Assembly (NCBI GenBank): GCA_030597945.1
Contig: JAUVQW010000074.1
Location: forward strand, 1 to 6,017
DNA: 6,017 bases
DNA from: Actinomycetes bacterium
Lineage (GTDB): Bacteria > Actinomycetota > Aquicultoria > CAJVYJ01
Reading direction: 5' to 3'
Below the pieces are notes generated by a model, which was not told the DNA's origin, did not search any database, and saw only the letters and a list, made by a program, of their open reading frames with translations. Positions within the stretch are counted from its first letter, which is position 1; the number at the start of each line of letters is the position of its first letter. Made by a program: the position numbers and the translations under genes. Below are positions 1-5,492 of the stretch, in pieces.

Positions 1-35
1 CTGCCTTTCCATAATTTTATTTCTACTACGGGCAT
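1..35 (-). CDS. 4-oxalocrotonate tautomerase-like protein, 5' end only
   Basis: Only the first 11 complete codons are inside the window, reading MPVVEIKLWKG before the left edge cuts the gene. The start is ATG at 35-33, with a strong AGGAG ribosome site at 45-41 and a 5-base spacer. Met-Pro followed by a hydrophobic beta strand (VVEIKLW) and then KG is the typical N-terminus of the small tautomerase (4-OT) family. In that family Pro2 becomes the N-terminal catalytic base once Met is removed, and members are usually about 60 residues long. The gene follows hemB on the same strand after 74 bases with no convincing terminator, so it may be co-transcribed. No role in haem synthesis is known for the family, and the substrate cannot be inferred. 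The family call rests on a very short stretch and is moderate. Confidence 0.6.
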   Translation of the reverse strand, partial: MPVVEIKLWKG

Positions 36-40
36 GATCT

Positions 41-48
41 CTCCTCTC
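41..48 (-). promoter_or_regulatory. Ribosome binding site of the tautomerase-like gene
   Basis: On the minus strand this reads GAGAGGAG, ending 5 bases before the ATG at 35-33. It supports a real gene start here although nearly all of the coding sequence lies beyond the window. Confidence 0.75.
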
Positions 49-76
49 AAATATTGATGATTTGAACTTTTTTTAC

Positions 77-88
77 AATTTTAAAATT
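77..88. repeat. 12-bp AT-only perfect palindrome between hemB and the tautomerase gene
   Basis: AATTTTAAAATT is a perfect palindrome with no loop. It lies in the AT-rich 74-base gap after hemB. It is too tight and too weak to be a convincing RNA terminator and no T-run follows it on the minus strand. It could be a protein-binding site or simply AT-rich sequence. Confidence 0.35.
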
Positions 89-109
89 CGCAAAAGACTT
101 ATCAGTCGG

Positions 110-1084
110 TTATTCGTTTAGCCACTTAGCGGCATCCTTCGCGTGATAGGTAAGGATGATATCGGCTCCGGCTCTCTTGATGCTTGTAAGTATCTCCATC
201 GCCACGCCGCGTTCATCTATCCAGCCTTTTTCTGCGGCTGCTTTTACCATGGAATACTCTCCGCTGACACTATAGGCGGCGATCGGATAGTCTATTTCAT
301 CGTAGGCCGCTTTTATCACATCAAGATAGGATAGAGCCGGTTTTACCATAATGATATCGGCGCCTTCCTCTATATCCATATGGATCTCTCTTAGAGCTTC
401 GGTAACGTTGCCGGGGTCCATCTGGTAACTTCGCCGGTCGCCAAAACTTGGGGTAGAGTCGGCCGCCTCTCGAAAGGGCCCGTAGAAACTTGAAGCGTAT
501 TTTGCGGCATATGACATGATCGGTACATTGTTATAACTGTTTTCATCAAGAGTTGCTCTGATGGCTGCTACCCGCCCGTCCATCATATCCGAAGGAGCTA
601 CTATATCGGCGCCGGCCTCGGCATGGGAGAGAGCGGTTCTAGCTAAAAGTTCTATGGAAATATCGTTTAAGACTTCACCGTCTCTTATTACTCCGCAGTG
701 TCCATGGCTCATATATTCACAAAGACATACGTCGGTGATCACAATAAGCTCCGGAACCTTTTCTTTTACCGCTTCGATCGCCCGTTGCACTATTCCATCT
801 ACCGCATATGCGCCGCTGGCAGCCTCATCTTTATCCTTTGGAAGTCCAAATAAGATGATGGATGAAATACCAAGGGATGCAACTTCCTTTGCTTCCTCTA
901 CGATGTTTTCGACTGAGAGCTGATAGATGCCCGGCATTGACGCAACTTCATTTTTTACCTTGGTGCCCCAGATGGCGAACATCGGATATATTAGATCTTT
1001 TATCGAGACCTCTGTTTCCCTGACTAGGTCTCTTATCTTTTCGTTCTGTCGCAATCGTCTTGGCCGGTGAACCGGATAAAACAT
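110..1084 (-). CDS. hemB: Porphobilinogen synthase (5-aminolevulinate dehydratase), zinc type
   Basis: Condenses two 5-aminolevulinate molecules into porphobilinogen in the cytoplasm, the first common tetrapyrrole step after 5-aminolevulinate. The 324-residue product has the usual family length and is a single TIM-barrel domain. The active-site zinc motif DVCLCEYMSHGHCG carries Cys120, Cys122 and Cys130, marking the zinc-dependent class and not the Asp-rich magnesium class. The two Schiff-base lysines are Lys195 in YAAKYASSFYGPFR and Lys248 in IIMVKPALSYLD. The later signature SGEYSM (residues 274-279) is also present. Translation starts at ATG 1084-1082, with GAAAGG at 1098-1093 and an 8-base spacer, and stops at TAA. 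It follows the small membrane protein by 21 bases, so it is almost certainly in the same operon. Nothing is truncated or missing. Confidence 0.98.
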   Translation of the reverse strand: MFYPVHRPRRLRQNEKIRDLVRETEVSIKDLIYPMFAIWGTKVKNEVASMPGIYQLSVENIVEEAKEVASLGISSIILFGLPKDKDEAASGAYAVDGIVQRAIEAVKEKVPELIVITDVCLCEYMSHGHCGVIRDGEVLNDISIELLARTALSHAEAGADIVAPSDMMDGRVAAIRATLDENSYNNVPIMSYAAKYASSFYGPFREAADSTPSFGDRRSYQMDPGNVTEALREIHMDIEEGADIIMVKPALSYLDVIKAAYDEIDYPIAAYSVSGEYSMVKAAAEKGWIDERGVAMEILTSIKRAGADIILTYHAKDAAKWLNE

Positions 1085-1092
1085 AGCTTTTA

Positions 1093-1098
1093 CCTTTC
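1093..1098 (-). promoter_or_regulatory. hemB ribosome binding site
   Basis: On the minus strand this reads GAAAGG, 8 bases upstream of the hemB ATG and inside the 21-base gap after the small membrane protein gene. Confidence 0.65.
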
Positions 1099-1105
1099 TA
1101 TGCGA

Positions 1106-1312
1106 TTATTCGCTAAATTCTCTTACTTCTCGCTGTAGTTCTTCGTCGACCTTGCTGGCCCTTCGGTCGCGGGCGATCTGATTATCTACCCAGCGGCGAA
1201 AATCGAGCCAAGCAAGGAGAAGAATGATAACTACTCCGAATGGATAGATGATAGATCCAATGATCTGAAACCACCTTATGATCTCCGTTAATATCGATGT
1301 TTGGCCTAACAA
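1106..1312 (-). CDS. Small single-pass membrane protein of unknown function
   Basis: A 68-residue protein that I do not recognise. Residues about 15-36 (FQIIGSIIYPFGVVIILLLAW and onward) form one hydrophobic membrane segment containing Pro24. Residues 39-68 are highly charged, with RR at 39-40 and RDRR at 48-51, and look helical or weakly coiled-coil. Arg/Lys clustered right after the membrane segment predicts a cytoplasmic C-terminus and an outside N-terminus. The start is TTG at 1312-1310. It is chosen because GGGAGG ends 5 bases upstream, because no in-frame ATG exists, and because the nearby ATG at 1317-1315 runs straight into TAG after three codons. The gene sits between cobA-hemD (47-base gap) and hemB (21-base gap) on the same strand, so it is co-expressed with the pathway. 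A membrane tether or regulator is possible, but nothing in the sequence shows a function. Confidence 0.75.
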   Translation of the reverse strand: MLGQTSILTEIIRWFQIIGSIIYPFGVVIILLLAWLDFRRWVDNQIARDRRASKVDEELQREVREFSE

Positions 1313-1317
1313 TTCAT

Positions 1318-1323
1318 CCTCCC
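1318..1323 (-). promoter_or_regulatory. Ribosome binding site that fixes the TTG start of the small membrane protein
   Basis: On the minus strand this reads GGGAGG, preceded by AAA, and ends 5 bases before TTG 1312-1310. The ATG that directly abuts it has no spacer and opens a frame of only three codons. A weak AT hairpin (CTTTA/TAAAG around an A5 loop) lies immediately upstream and overlaps the edge of this site, which could slightly modulate access. Confidence 0.7.
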
Positions 1324-1360
1324 TTTATTTTTTAAAGATTAATACAACCAGCCGACACTT

Positions 1361-2908
1361 TCAAGCGCGGGCCACTTCATTTTTTACCGCATCCGCTATG
1401 GCAGCTGCAAGACCGCTATTTGTCGATCTGCTCGCAGTCACTTCGACAGCGAACCCGTATTTTTTAGCCGTTTTTTCAGTGACAGGGCCTATTGCCGCGA
1501 CTTTGACCTTTTTTGAAAGTTCAGCTATATCAACATCGTCCATGATCTTGATAAAGTTCTTTACCGTTGAAGCGCTGGTGAAGGTTATCCAGTCTATCCG
1601 GCCTTCGGTAAGTTGTTTCTTAACAGGGGCGGAGATCGTCTTAGCGGTTATCGTCTCATAAGCGGTAGCCACTTCGAGGTCAGCGCCAAGCTTCTTAAGT
1701 TCATCGGGCAAAAGCTCTCTTGCTTTTAAAGCCCTTGGAAGAAGCATCTTTATACCATCGACACCCATATCTGAAAAACTCTTGATAAGTCCTTCTGCCA
1801 AAAAATCGTCAGGAACGAGATCGACTTTTATCTTGAGATCTCTTAGCCTTTTGGCGGTTGCCGGTCCAACGGTAGCGATCTTAATGTTCTTAAGAGTTCT
1901 AATATCTTTATCTTTAGCCAGCAAGCGTTCTATGAAGTAACTTACACCATTTGCACTGGTGAAGATCAGCCAATCGTAACCGTCTATCTCGTCGATGGCA
2001 ATATCTAGGCCAGAGTAATCGCTTGCGGGTATTGTTTGAATAGTGGGGAACTCAAGTGCTTCGGCGCCTTGGTTTTCAAGAAGGCTTATCAACTCTGTGG
2101 ACTGGTCTTTTGGCCTGGTGATCAATATTTTCTGGCCGAAAAGCGGTTTTTTATCGAACCAAGAGAGAGTATCCCTTAACCTGACGACCTCACCAACGAC
2201 TATGATCGCAGGGGGCTTAAGCTCGGCCTCTCTTACTTTCGTTGCGATACTTGCAAGCGTTCCGGAGATGACTTTTTGTTCTGCCATCGTTCCCCACCTG
2301 ATAACCGCTGCCGGTGTGCAAGAATTGCGTCCGTTTTCAATCAGATTTGTCGATATCTTTTCGATATTTTTTATCCCCATCAAAAAAACAAGCGTACCGT
2401 TTCCTCTGGCAAGCCCCCGCCAATCGATCGGTGCTTTTGCTCCATCACTTCGCTCGTGTCCGGTTACGAATGTTACATCGCTTGCGAAATCTCTGTGGGT
2501 AAGGGGGATACCAGCATAAGTCGGGACGGCTACCGCCGATGTTACCCCCGGGATGACCTCATAAGATATGCCGGCATCTACCAAGGCGTCCGCTTCCTCG
2601 CCGCCTCTTCCGAAGACGAAAGGGTCACCGCCTTTAAGCCTGACCACGATCTCGCGTTCTCTTGCGAGCTGCACTAGTATCTTATTTATTTCAGATTGTT
2701 CCATGTGATGTTTGTCGTGCTTTTTTCCGACGAAGATGATCTCGCAATCGTCACGGACTTCATGAAGTAGCCTGGGATTGGCTAGATAGTCATGGACTAT
2801 TACATCGGCACGCTTGATGATGTCCAGACCTTTCACGGTAACAAGGCCGGGATCACCCGGACCGGCTCCGACAAGATAGACTTTTCCCTCTGATCTAGTA
2901 TTTTCCAT
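1361..2908 (-). CDS. cobA-hemD: Fused uroporphyrinogen-III C-methyltransferase / uroporphyrinogen-III synthase
   Basis: A 515-residue bifunctional enzyme. Residues about 8-250 are the SAM-dependent methyltransferase (SUMT/CobA), which converts uroporphyrinogen III to precorrin-2. Its motifs are VGAGPGDPGLVT (13-24), LKGGDPFVFGRGGEE (91-105) and VIPGVTSA (118-125). Residues about 258-515 are uroporphyrinogen-III synthase (HemD), which cyclises hydroxymethylbilane with D-ring inversion. This half diverges widely between species but keeps the ILITRP opening, the paired TSANGV and TSASTV segments, ATAYET and NSGLAAAI near the end. The fusion is known from clostridial and some other anaerobe hem operons and places formation of uroporphyrinogen III next to its methylation. 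The start is ATG 2908-2906, 21 bases after the hemC stop. No Shine-Dalgarno sequence is visible in that AT-rich gap, so translation may depend on coupling to hemC. The stop is TGA. Confidence 0.96.
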   Translation of the reverse strand: MENTRSEGKVYLVGAGPGDPGLVTVKGLDIIKRADVIVHDYLANPRLLHEVRDDCEIIFVGKKHDKHHMEQSEINKILVQLAREREIVVRLKGGDPFVFGRGGEEADALVDAGISYEVIPGVTSAVAVPTYAGIPLTHRDFASDVTFVTGHERSDGAKAPIDWRGLARGNGTLVFLMGIKNIEKISTNLIENGRNSCTPAAVIRWGTMAEQKVISGTLASIATKVREAELKPPAIIVVGEVVRLRDTLSWFDKKPLFGQKILITRPKDQSTELISLLENQGAEALEFPTIQTIPASDYSGLDIAIDEIDGYDWLIFTSANGVSYFIERLLAKDKDIRTLKNIKIATVGPATAKRLRDLKIKVDLVPDDFLAEGLIKSFSDMGVDGIKMLLPRALKARELLPDELKKLGADLEVATAYETITAKTISAPVKKQLTEGRIDWITFTSASTVKNFIKIMDDVDIAELSKKVKVAAIGPVTEKTAKKYGFAVEVTASRSTNSGLAAAIADAVKNEVARA

Positions 2909-2929
2909 AGTTAAATTTAATTATTGGCT

Positions 2930-3868
2930 TTACTGATCCTCTACTTGGGCTCTAACTTCTTTTAAAATATCGCCGGCACCCATATCCAAGAGACGTTCGG
3001 CAAGTTTTAGTCCAAGTGCCCGCGGTACCGACGAAGGCCCCTCGATCTTATCTCGAAGCAACGTCTTTCCATCTAAAGAAGCGACGATCCCGCTAAGCCC
3101 AAGTGTTCCGTTATTGGTCACGCCCAGAGCTCCTATCGGTACTTGGCATCCACCTTCCAACCGGCGCATCATCGTTCGTTCGGCTGATACGGCGTTGAAT
3201 GTTTCCTGGTGGTTTAAGGCGGCCAACATATCGTTTATCTCTTTATCTTCGATCCTCGCCTCTATGCCGATAGCGCCTTGGCCTACGGCCGAAAGACTGA
3301 TGCCCGGTGATAAGCGTTCGGTAATGTTTTCGGTGTAGCCCATTCTGTCTACTCCGGCGGCCGCAAGGATAATGGCGTCGAATTGATCTTCGTCCATCTT
3401 TCGAAGCCTTGTCTCAAGATTGCCTCTGACGTCGACTATCTGAAAATCAGGCCTCACATTTCTAATCTGTGACTGCCTCCTAAGGCTTGATGTCCCGATT
3501 CTGGTATTTTGTGGCAGCTCCATAAGAGTCGCTTTAGTCTTTGAGATTAGGACGTCCCTAGGGTCGACTCTCTTGGTCATCGCTGCTATATGCAGTCCGC
3601 TTGGAAGGTCCGTTGGCACATCCTTCATGCTATGCACGGCTATATCAGTATCTTTGTTTGTCAGGGCCACTTCCAGTTCTTTTACAAAAAGGCCTTTTCC
3701 GCCTACTTTTGCCAGCGGTACGTCGAGTATTTTATCGCCCTGAGTCTTTATTCTTTTTAGTTCGACTTCAATATCGAACTTATCTTCCAGAATTTCTTTA
3801 ATATGGTTGGATTGCCACAACGCCAGTTTGCTTCCGCGCGTGCCGATCACTATTTTTGATTTTGTCAA
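2930..3868 (-). CDS. hemC: Hydroxymethylbilane synthase (porphobilinogen deaminase)
   Basis: Polymerises four porphobilinogens into the linear tetrapyrrole hydroxymethylbilane in the cytoplasm, handing it to the HemD half of the next gene's product. The 312 residues match the family. The N-terminal domain carries GTRGSKLALWQ (9-19) and HSMKDVPT (79-86), where Asp83 is the expected catalytic aspartate. Arg-rich substrate-binding segments are TSSLRRQSQ (126-134) and VRGNLETRL (147-155). Cys241 in LEGGCQVPIGA is the attachment site of the dipyrromethane cofactor. The start is TTG at 3868-3866, accepted because AGGAG at 3881-3877 gives an 8-base spacer and the N-terminus then aligns with family members. 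It lies 85 bases after hemA, and cobA-hemD follows after 21 bases. The gene looks intact. Confidence 0.98.
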   Translation of the reverse strand: MTKSKIVIGTRGSKLALWQSNHIKEILEDKFDIEVELKRIKTQGDKILDVPLAKVGGKGLFVKELEVALTNKDTDIAVHSMKDVPTDLPSGLHIAAMTKRVDPRDVLISKTKATLMELPQNTRIGTSSLRRQSQIRNVRPDFQIVDVRGNLETRLRKMDEDQFDAIILAAAGVDRMGYTENITERLSPGISLSAVGQGAIGIEARIEDKEINDMLAALNHQETFNAVSAERTMMRRLEGGCQVPIGALGVTNNGTLGLSGIVASLDGKTLLRDKIEGPSSVPRALGLKLAERLLDMGAGDILKEVRAQVEDQ

Positions 3869-3876
3869 AACTGATT

Positions 3877-3881
3877 CTCCT
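3877..3881 (-). promoter_or_regulatory. Ribosome binding site that fixes the TTG start of hemC
   Basis: On the minus strand this reads AGGAG, 8 bases upstream of TTG 3868-3866. No ATG or GTG start in the hemC frame has a better placed site, so the rare TTG start is well supported. Confidence 0.75.
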
Positions 3882-3897
3882 AGAAATTAGTAAATTA

Positions 3898-3927
3898 TCA
3901 TTGACAATAAAGACGGGTCTTATCCAC
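3898..3927 (-). CDS. Possible nine-codon leader ORF between hemA and hemC (speculative)
   Basis: A GTG at 3927-3925 lies 5 bases after GAAAGG (3938-3933) and opens a nine-codon frame, MDKTRLYCQ if GTG is read as Met, ending in TGA at 3900-3898. The stop falls 29 bases before the hemC TTG. An imperfect palindrome, AAGACCCGTCTT, lies inside it. The frame is short enough to arise by chance. It is listed only because the ribosome site and spacing are good in a gap that otherwise has no assigned role. Confidence 0.15.
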   Translation of the reverse strand: MDKTRLYCQ

Positions 3928-3953
3928 GTTCGCCTTTCTAATCTGACGTTCTT

Positions 3954-5291
3954 TTAACTGGCGCCGACGTGTTTATGTTTTTTTACTTTGATCTTTGAAG
4001 TGGCTTCTTCGGTAAGTTCTTCTTCGACCTCGTCGTCAAGTCCAAAAAGATGCCTTAGAGACTCTACATAGATATATCCGTTTTTGGATTTTGTGGATTC
4101 TTTTGCTTTGATCATGGGTTTGTGAAGAAGTTTGTTGATGATGCCGTTAGTCAGGGCGTTGACGGCGTTTAGCTCGGCTTCGCTTAAGTCACCCAGCTTG
4201 TTTTGCGCTTTTTCTATTTCCGTTCGTCTAATTCGTTCGGCGATCTGGCGGAGTTCGGCGATTGTCGGGACTACTTCCAGCGTACTGAGCCAGGACAGAA
4301 ATTCGGTCACTTCGAAAGAGATGATCTTCACTGCTTCCTTTGCCTCTCTTGTCCTCTCCGCTAGGTTAGAGTCCACAACCGATTTAAGGTCGTCGATATT
4401 ATAAAGGTAGGCGCTTCCGATATCGTTTACTTTAGGATCGATATCCCTTGGGACGGCTATATCGATTAAGAATATCGGTTGGCGCCTTCTCTTGCTAAGG
4501 ACTTGCTTCATGTCCTTCTTGTTTAATATGAAATCCGGAGAACCGGTACTTGTTATTACGATATCGGCTCTTACCATCTCATCTAACATGCGATCGTATT
4601 GGATGGGGGTACCGTGGATCTTCTTAGCCAACTCTACCGCGCGGTTAAAACTCCTGTTAGCGATTAGAACGTTTTCGACACCATTTGACTGGAGATGTTT
4701 GGTAGTAAGCTCGCTCATCTTACCGGCTCCGATGATCATAACCGTCTTGCCTGATAGATCCTCGAAGACTTTCTTTGCCAGTTGGACCGCGGAGTAACTT
4801 ATGGAGACCGCGTTCTCACCGATATCCGTATCGGTGCGAACCCTTTTTCCGACGGCGAAGGATTTTCTAAATAGCTTGTTTAGTACCGCATTAGTGGCGT
4901 CATTTTCGAACGCATGAGAGTAAGCCTCTTTTACCTGGCCAAGTATTTGCCCTTCTCCGATGATCATCGAATCAAGGCTTGATGTTACCCTGAACAAGTG
5001 GTGTATTGCGCTAACGGAATCATGAAAATATAGGTGTTCGCTAAGGTCACAATCGACCTTGCAGCGATCTTTTAAAAAGTCGGTCAGATCTTTTTTCCCA
5101 CCATCAATATCGCTGGCTACAGCATAGATCTCTGTTCTATTACAGGTAGAGAGGATCACGCTTTCACTGATGTGTTTTTTGGATAGGAGTTGATTTAAGT
5201 GCCCGCCCAGTTCGTGGGAGGGGAAAGCAAGCGCCTCTCTTACCTCGACTGGCGCCGTCTTGTGACTTAGTCCTGATACAATGATCTGCAT
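3954..5291 (-). CDS. hemA: Glutamyl-tRNA reductase
   Basis: Reduces the glutamate of Glu-tRNA(Glu) to glutamate-1-semialdehyde with NADPH. This is the committed and usually regulated step of C5-route tetrapyrrole synthesis, acting as a V-shaped dimer in the cytoplasm. The 445 residues show the catalytic domain with GLSHKTAPVEVRE (7-19) and the nucleophile Cys50 in STCNRTEIY, then HHLFRVTSSLDSMIIGEGQILGQ beginning near residue 97. The NADPH-binding Rossmann motif VMIIGAGKMSEL is at 184-195, followed by ANRS (211-214). A C-terminal helical dimerisation domain starts near residue 325. The extreme C-terminus, beyond about residue 419, is an acidic run followed by a Lys/His-rich tail (KIKVKKHKH). 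Start is ATG 5291-5289, with GAGAGG at 5309-5304 and a rather long 12-base spacer. A 201-base structured gap separates it from the upstream gene. Confidence 0.98.
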   Translation of the reverse strand: MQIIVSGLSHKTAPVEVREALAFPSHELGGHLNQLLSKKHISESVILSTCNRTEIYAVASDIDGGKKDLTDFLKDRCKVDCDLSEHLYFHDSVSAIHHLFRVTSSLDSMIIGEGQILGQVKEAYSHAFENDATNAVLNKLFRKSFAVGKRVRTDTDIGENAVSISYSAVQLAKKVFEDLSGKTVMIIGAGKMSELTTKHLQSNGVENVLIANRSFNRAVELAKKIHGTPIQYDRMLDEMVRADIVITSTGSPDFILNKKDMKQVLSKRRRQPIFLIDIAVPRDIDPKVNDIGSAYLYNIDDLKSVVDSNLAERTREAKEAVKIISFEVTEFLSWLSTLEVVPTIAELRQIAERIRRTEIEKAQNKLGDLSEAELNAVNALTNGIINKLLHKPMIKAKESTKSKNGYIYVESLRHLFGLDDEVEEELTEEATSKIKVKKHKHVGAS

Positions 5292-5303
5292 CCGTTTAGT
5301 TGA

Positions 5304-5310
5304 CCTCTCT
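5304..5310 (-). promoter_or_regulatory. hemA ribosome binding site with a long spacer
   Basis: On the minus strand this reads AGAGAGG. The 12 bases to the ATG are longer than the usual 5 to 9, so initiation may be weaker than at the other genes of the operon. No better purine-rich site lies closer. Confidence 0.5.
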
Positions 5311-5338
5311 TGGAGCCTGCTTCCAAAATATTTGAGGC

Positions 5339-5364
5339 AAACTTTAGCCTTAAAGCTTAAGTTT
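5339..5364 (-). other. Third hairpin of the hemA leader
   Basis: On the minus strand AAACTT (5364-5359) pairs with AAGTTT (5344-5339). An A:A mismatch follows, then AGC (5357-5355) pairs with GCT (5348-5346) around a six-base loop. It starts just after the T-run of the candidate terminator and lies 47 bases before the hemA ATG. Its 3' side runs into GTTTGCC (5342-5336), a second copy of the sequence in the terminator 5' arm. The helix is AT-rich and modest in strength. Confidence 0.4.
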
Positions 5365-5437
5365 TAAAAAACACCCCGTTTGACCAAGATTTCGGGCTGG
5401 CAAACTGCAGGTGTAATTTGAATATATATCGCACCAT
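5357..5437 (-). CDS. Possible 26-codon leader peptide upstream of hemA (speculative)
   Basis: ATG at 5437-5435 opens a 26-codon frame, beginning MVRYIFKLHL and ending VFFKT, closed by TAA at 5359-5357. It begins inside the first leader hairpin and reads through the whole candidate terminator, including its T-run. AAGG lies only 3 bases upstream of the ATG and AGG about 8 bases upstream, so the ribosome site is mediocre. It contains no Glu codon, so classical attenuation by charged tRNA-Glu is not suggested, although a ribosome on it would disrupt both hairpins. It may be a chance frame. Confidence 0.2.
   Translation of the reverse strand: MVRYIFKLHLQFASPKSWSNGVFFKT
5366..5414 (-). terminator. 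Candidate intrinsic terminator / attenuator upstream of hemA
   Basis: On the minus strand an outer stem ACACC (5414-5410) with GGTGT (5375-5371) encloses GTTTG (5405-5401) with CAAAC (5382-5378) and CCA (5400-5398) with TGG (5386-5384). There is one bulged T and an 11-base loop. The stem ends directly in a run of six T's (5371-5366). The internal loop (TGCA against GG) makes it an imperfect terminator, so partial read-through is plausible. It could end transcripts of the upstream gene, attenuate transcripts started at the promoter at 5460-5488, or both. Its 5' arm is shared with the alternative hairpin at 5399-5447. Confidence 0.5.
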
Positions 5438-5447
5438 CTGCCTTGCC
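5399..5447 (-). promoter_or_regulatory. Alternative (anti-terminator-like) hairpin in the hemA leader
   Basis: On the minus strand GGCAA (5447-5443) pairs with TTGCC (5403-5399), GCAG (5441-5438) with CTGC (5410-5407), and GTG (5434-5432) with CAC (5413-5411). This makes 12 base pairs with small bulges and an AT-rich 18-base loop. It uses bases 5413-5399, which are also the 5' arm of the terminator-like hairpin, so the two cannot form together. Its first base lies about 7 bases after the predicted transcription start, a natural place for a leader switch. Confidence 0.45.
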
Positions 5448-5459
5448 TGAACTTGATAA

Positions 5460-5488
5460 ATAATACCAAAATAACTGCTCTAATGCAA
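5460..5488 (-). promoter_or_regulatory. Candidate sigma-A type promoter for hemA and the downstream operon
   Basis: On the minus strand TTGCAT (5488-5483) is followed after exactly 17 bases by TATTAT (5465-5460), which matches the -10 consensus at five of six positions. TG plus one base directly precedes it, the extended -10 motif that compensates for a -35 with only three of six matches. The -35 begins 5 bases after the stop codon of the upstream gene. Transcription would start near 5454, giving a leader of roughly 160 bases before hemA. Confidence 0.5.
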
Positions 5489-5492
5489 ATCG

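Noticed and set aside
36..109. Promoter or terminator between hemB and the tautomerase-like gene
   Set aside because: A TTGTAA hexamer lacks a matching -10 at 17 bases, and the palindrome at 77-88 has no G/C stem and no T-run after it on the minus strand.
155..620. Recurring ATATCGGCGCC-like segments within hemB
   Set aside because: They encode the repeated GADI(I/V) strand motif of the TIM barrel, at residues 158, 241 and 307, and are explained by the protein fold.
561..923. A 120-codon plus-strand open frame opposite hemB, and similar plus-strand frames opposite cobA-hemD, hemC and hemA
   Set aside because: Each lies wholly or almost wholly opposite a strongly conserved minus-strand enzyme gene, shows no family motif and has no convincing ribosome site. 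They are antisense shadows.
3901..3930. TTGACA on the plus strand at 3901-3906, a perfect -35 hexamer
   Set aside because: No acceptable -10 lies 16 to 18 bases downstream, and there is no plus-strand gene for it to serve.
3869..3953. Internal promoter for hemC, based on GATAAT on the minus strand in the hemA-hemC gap
   Set aside because: The -10 alone is good, but no -35 match or TG extension is at the right spacing. In an AT-rich gap this is expected by chance.
5292..5492. T-box or cobalamin riboswitch upstream of hemA
   Set aside because: I found neither the T-box core (TGGnACCGCG-like) nor a B12-box-like GCCACTG sequence in the minus-strand leader. The structure there is real but matches no class I know.
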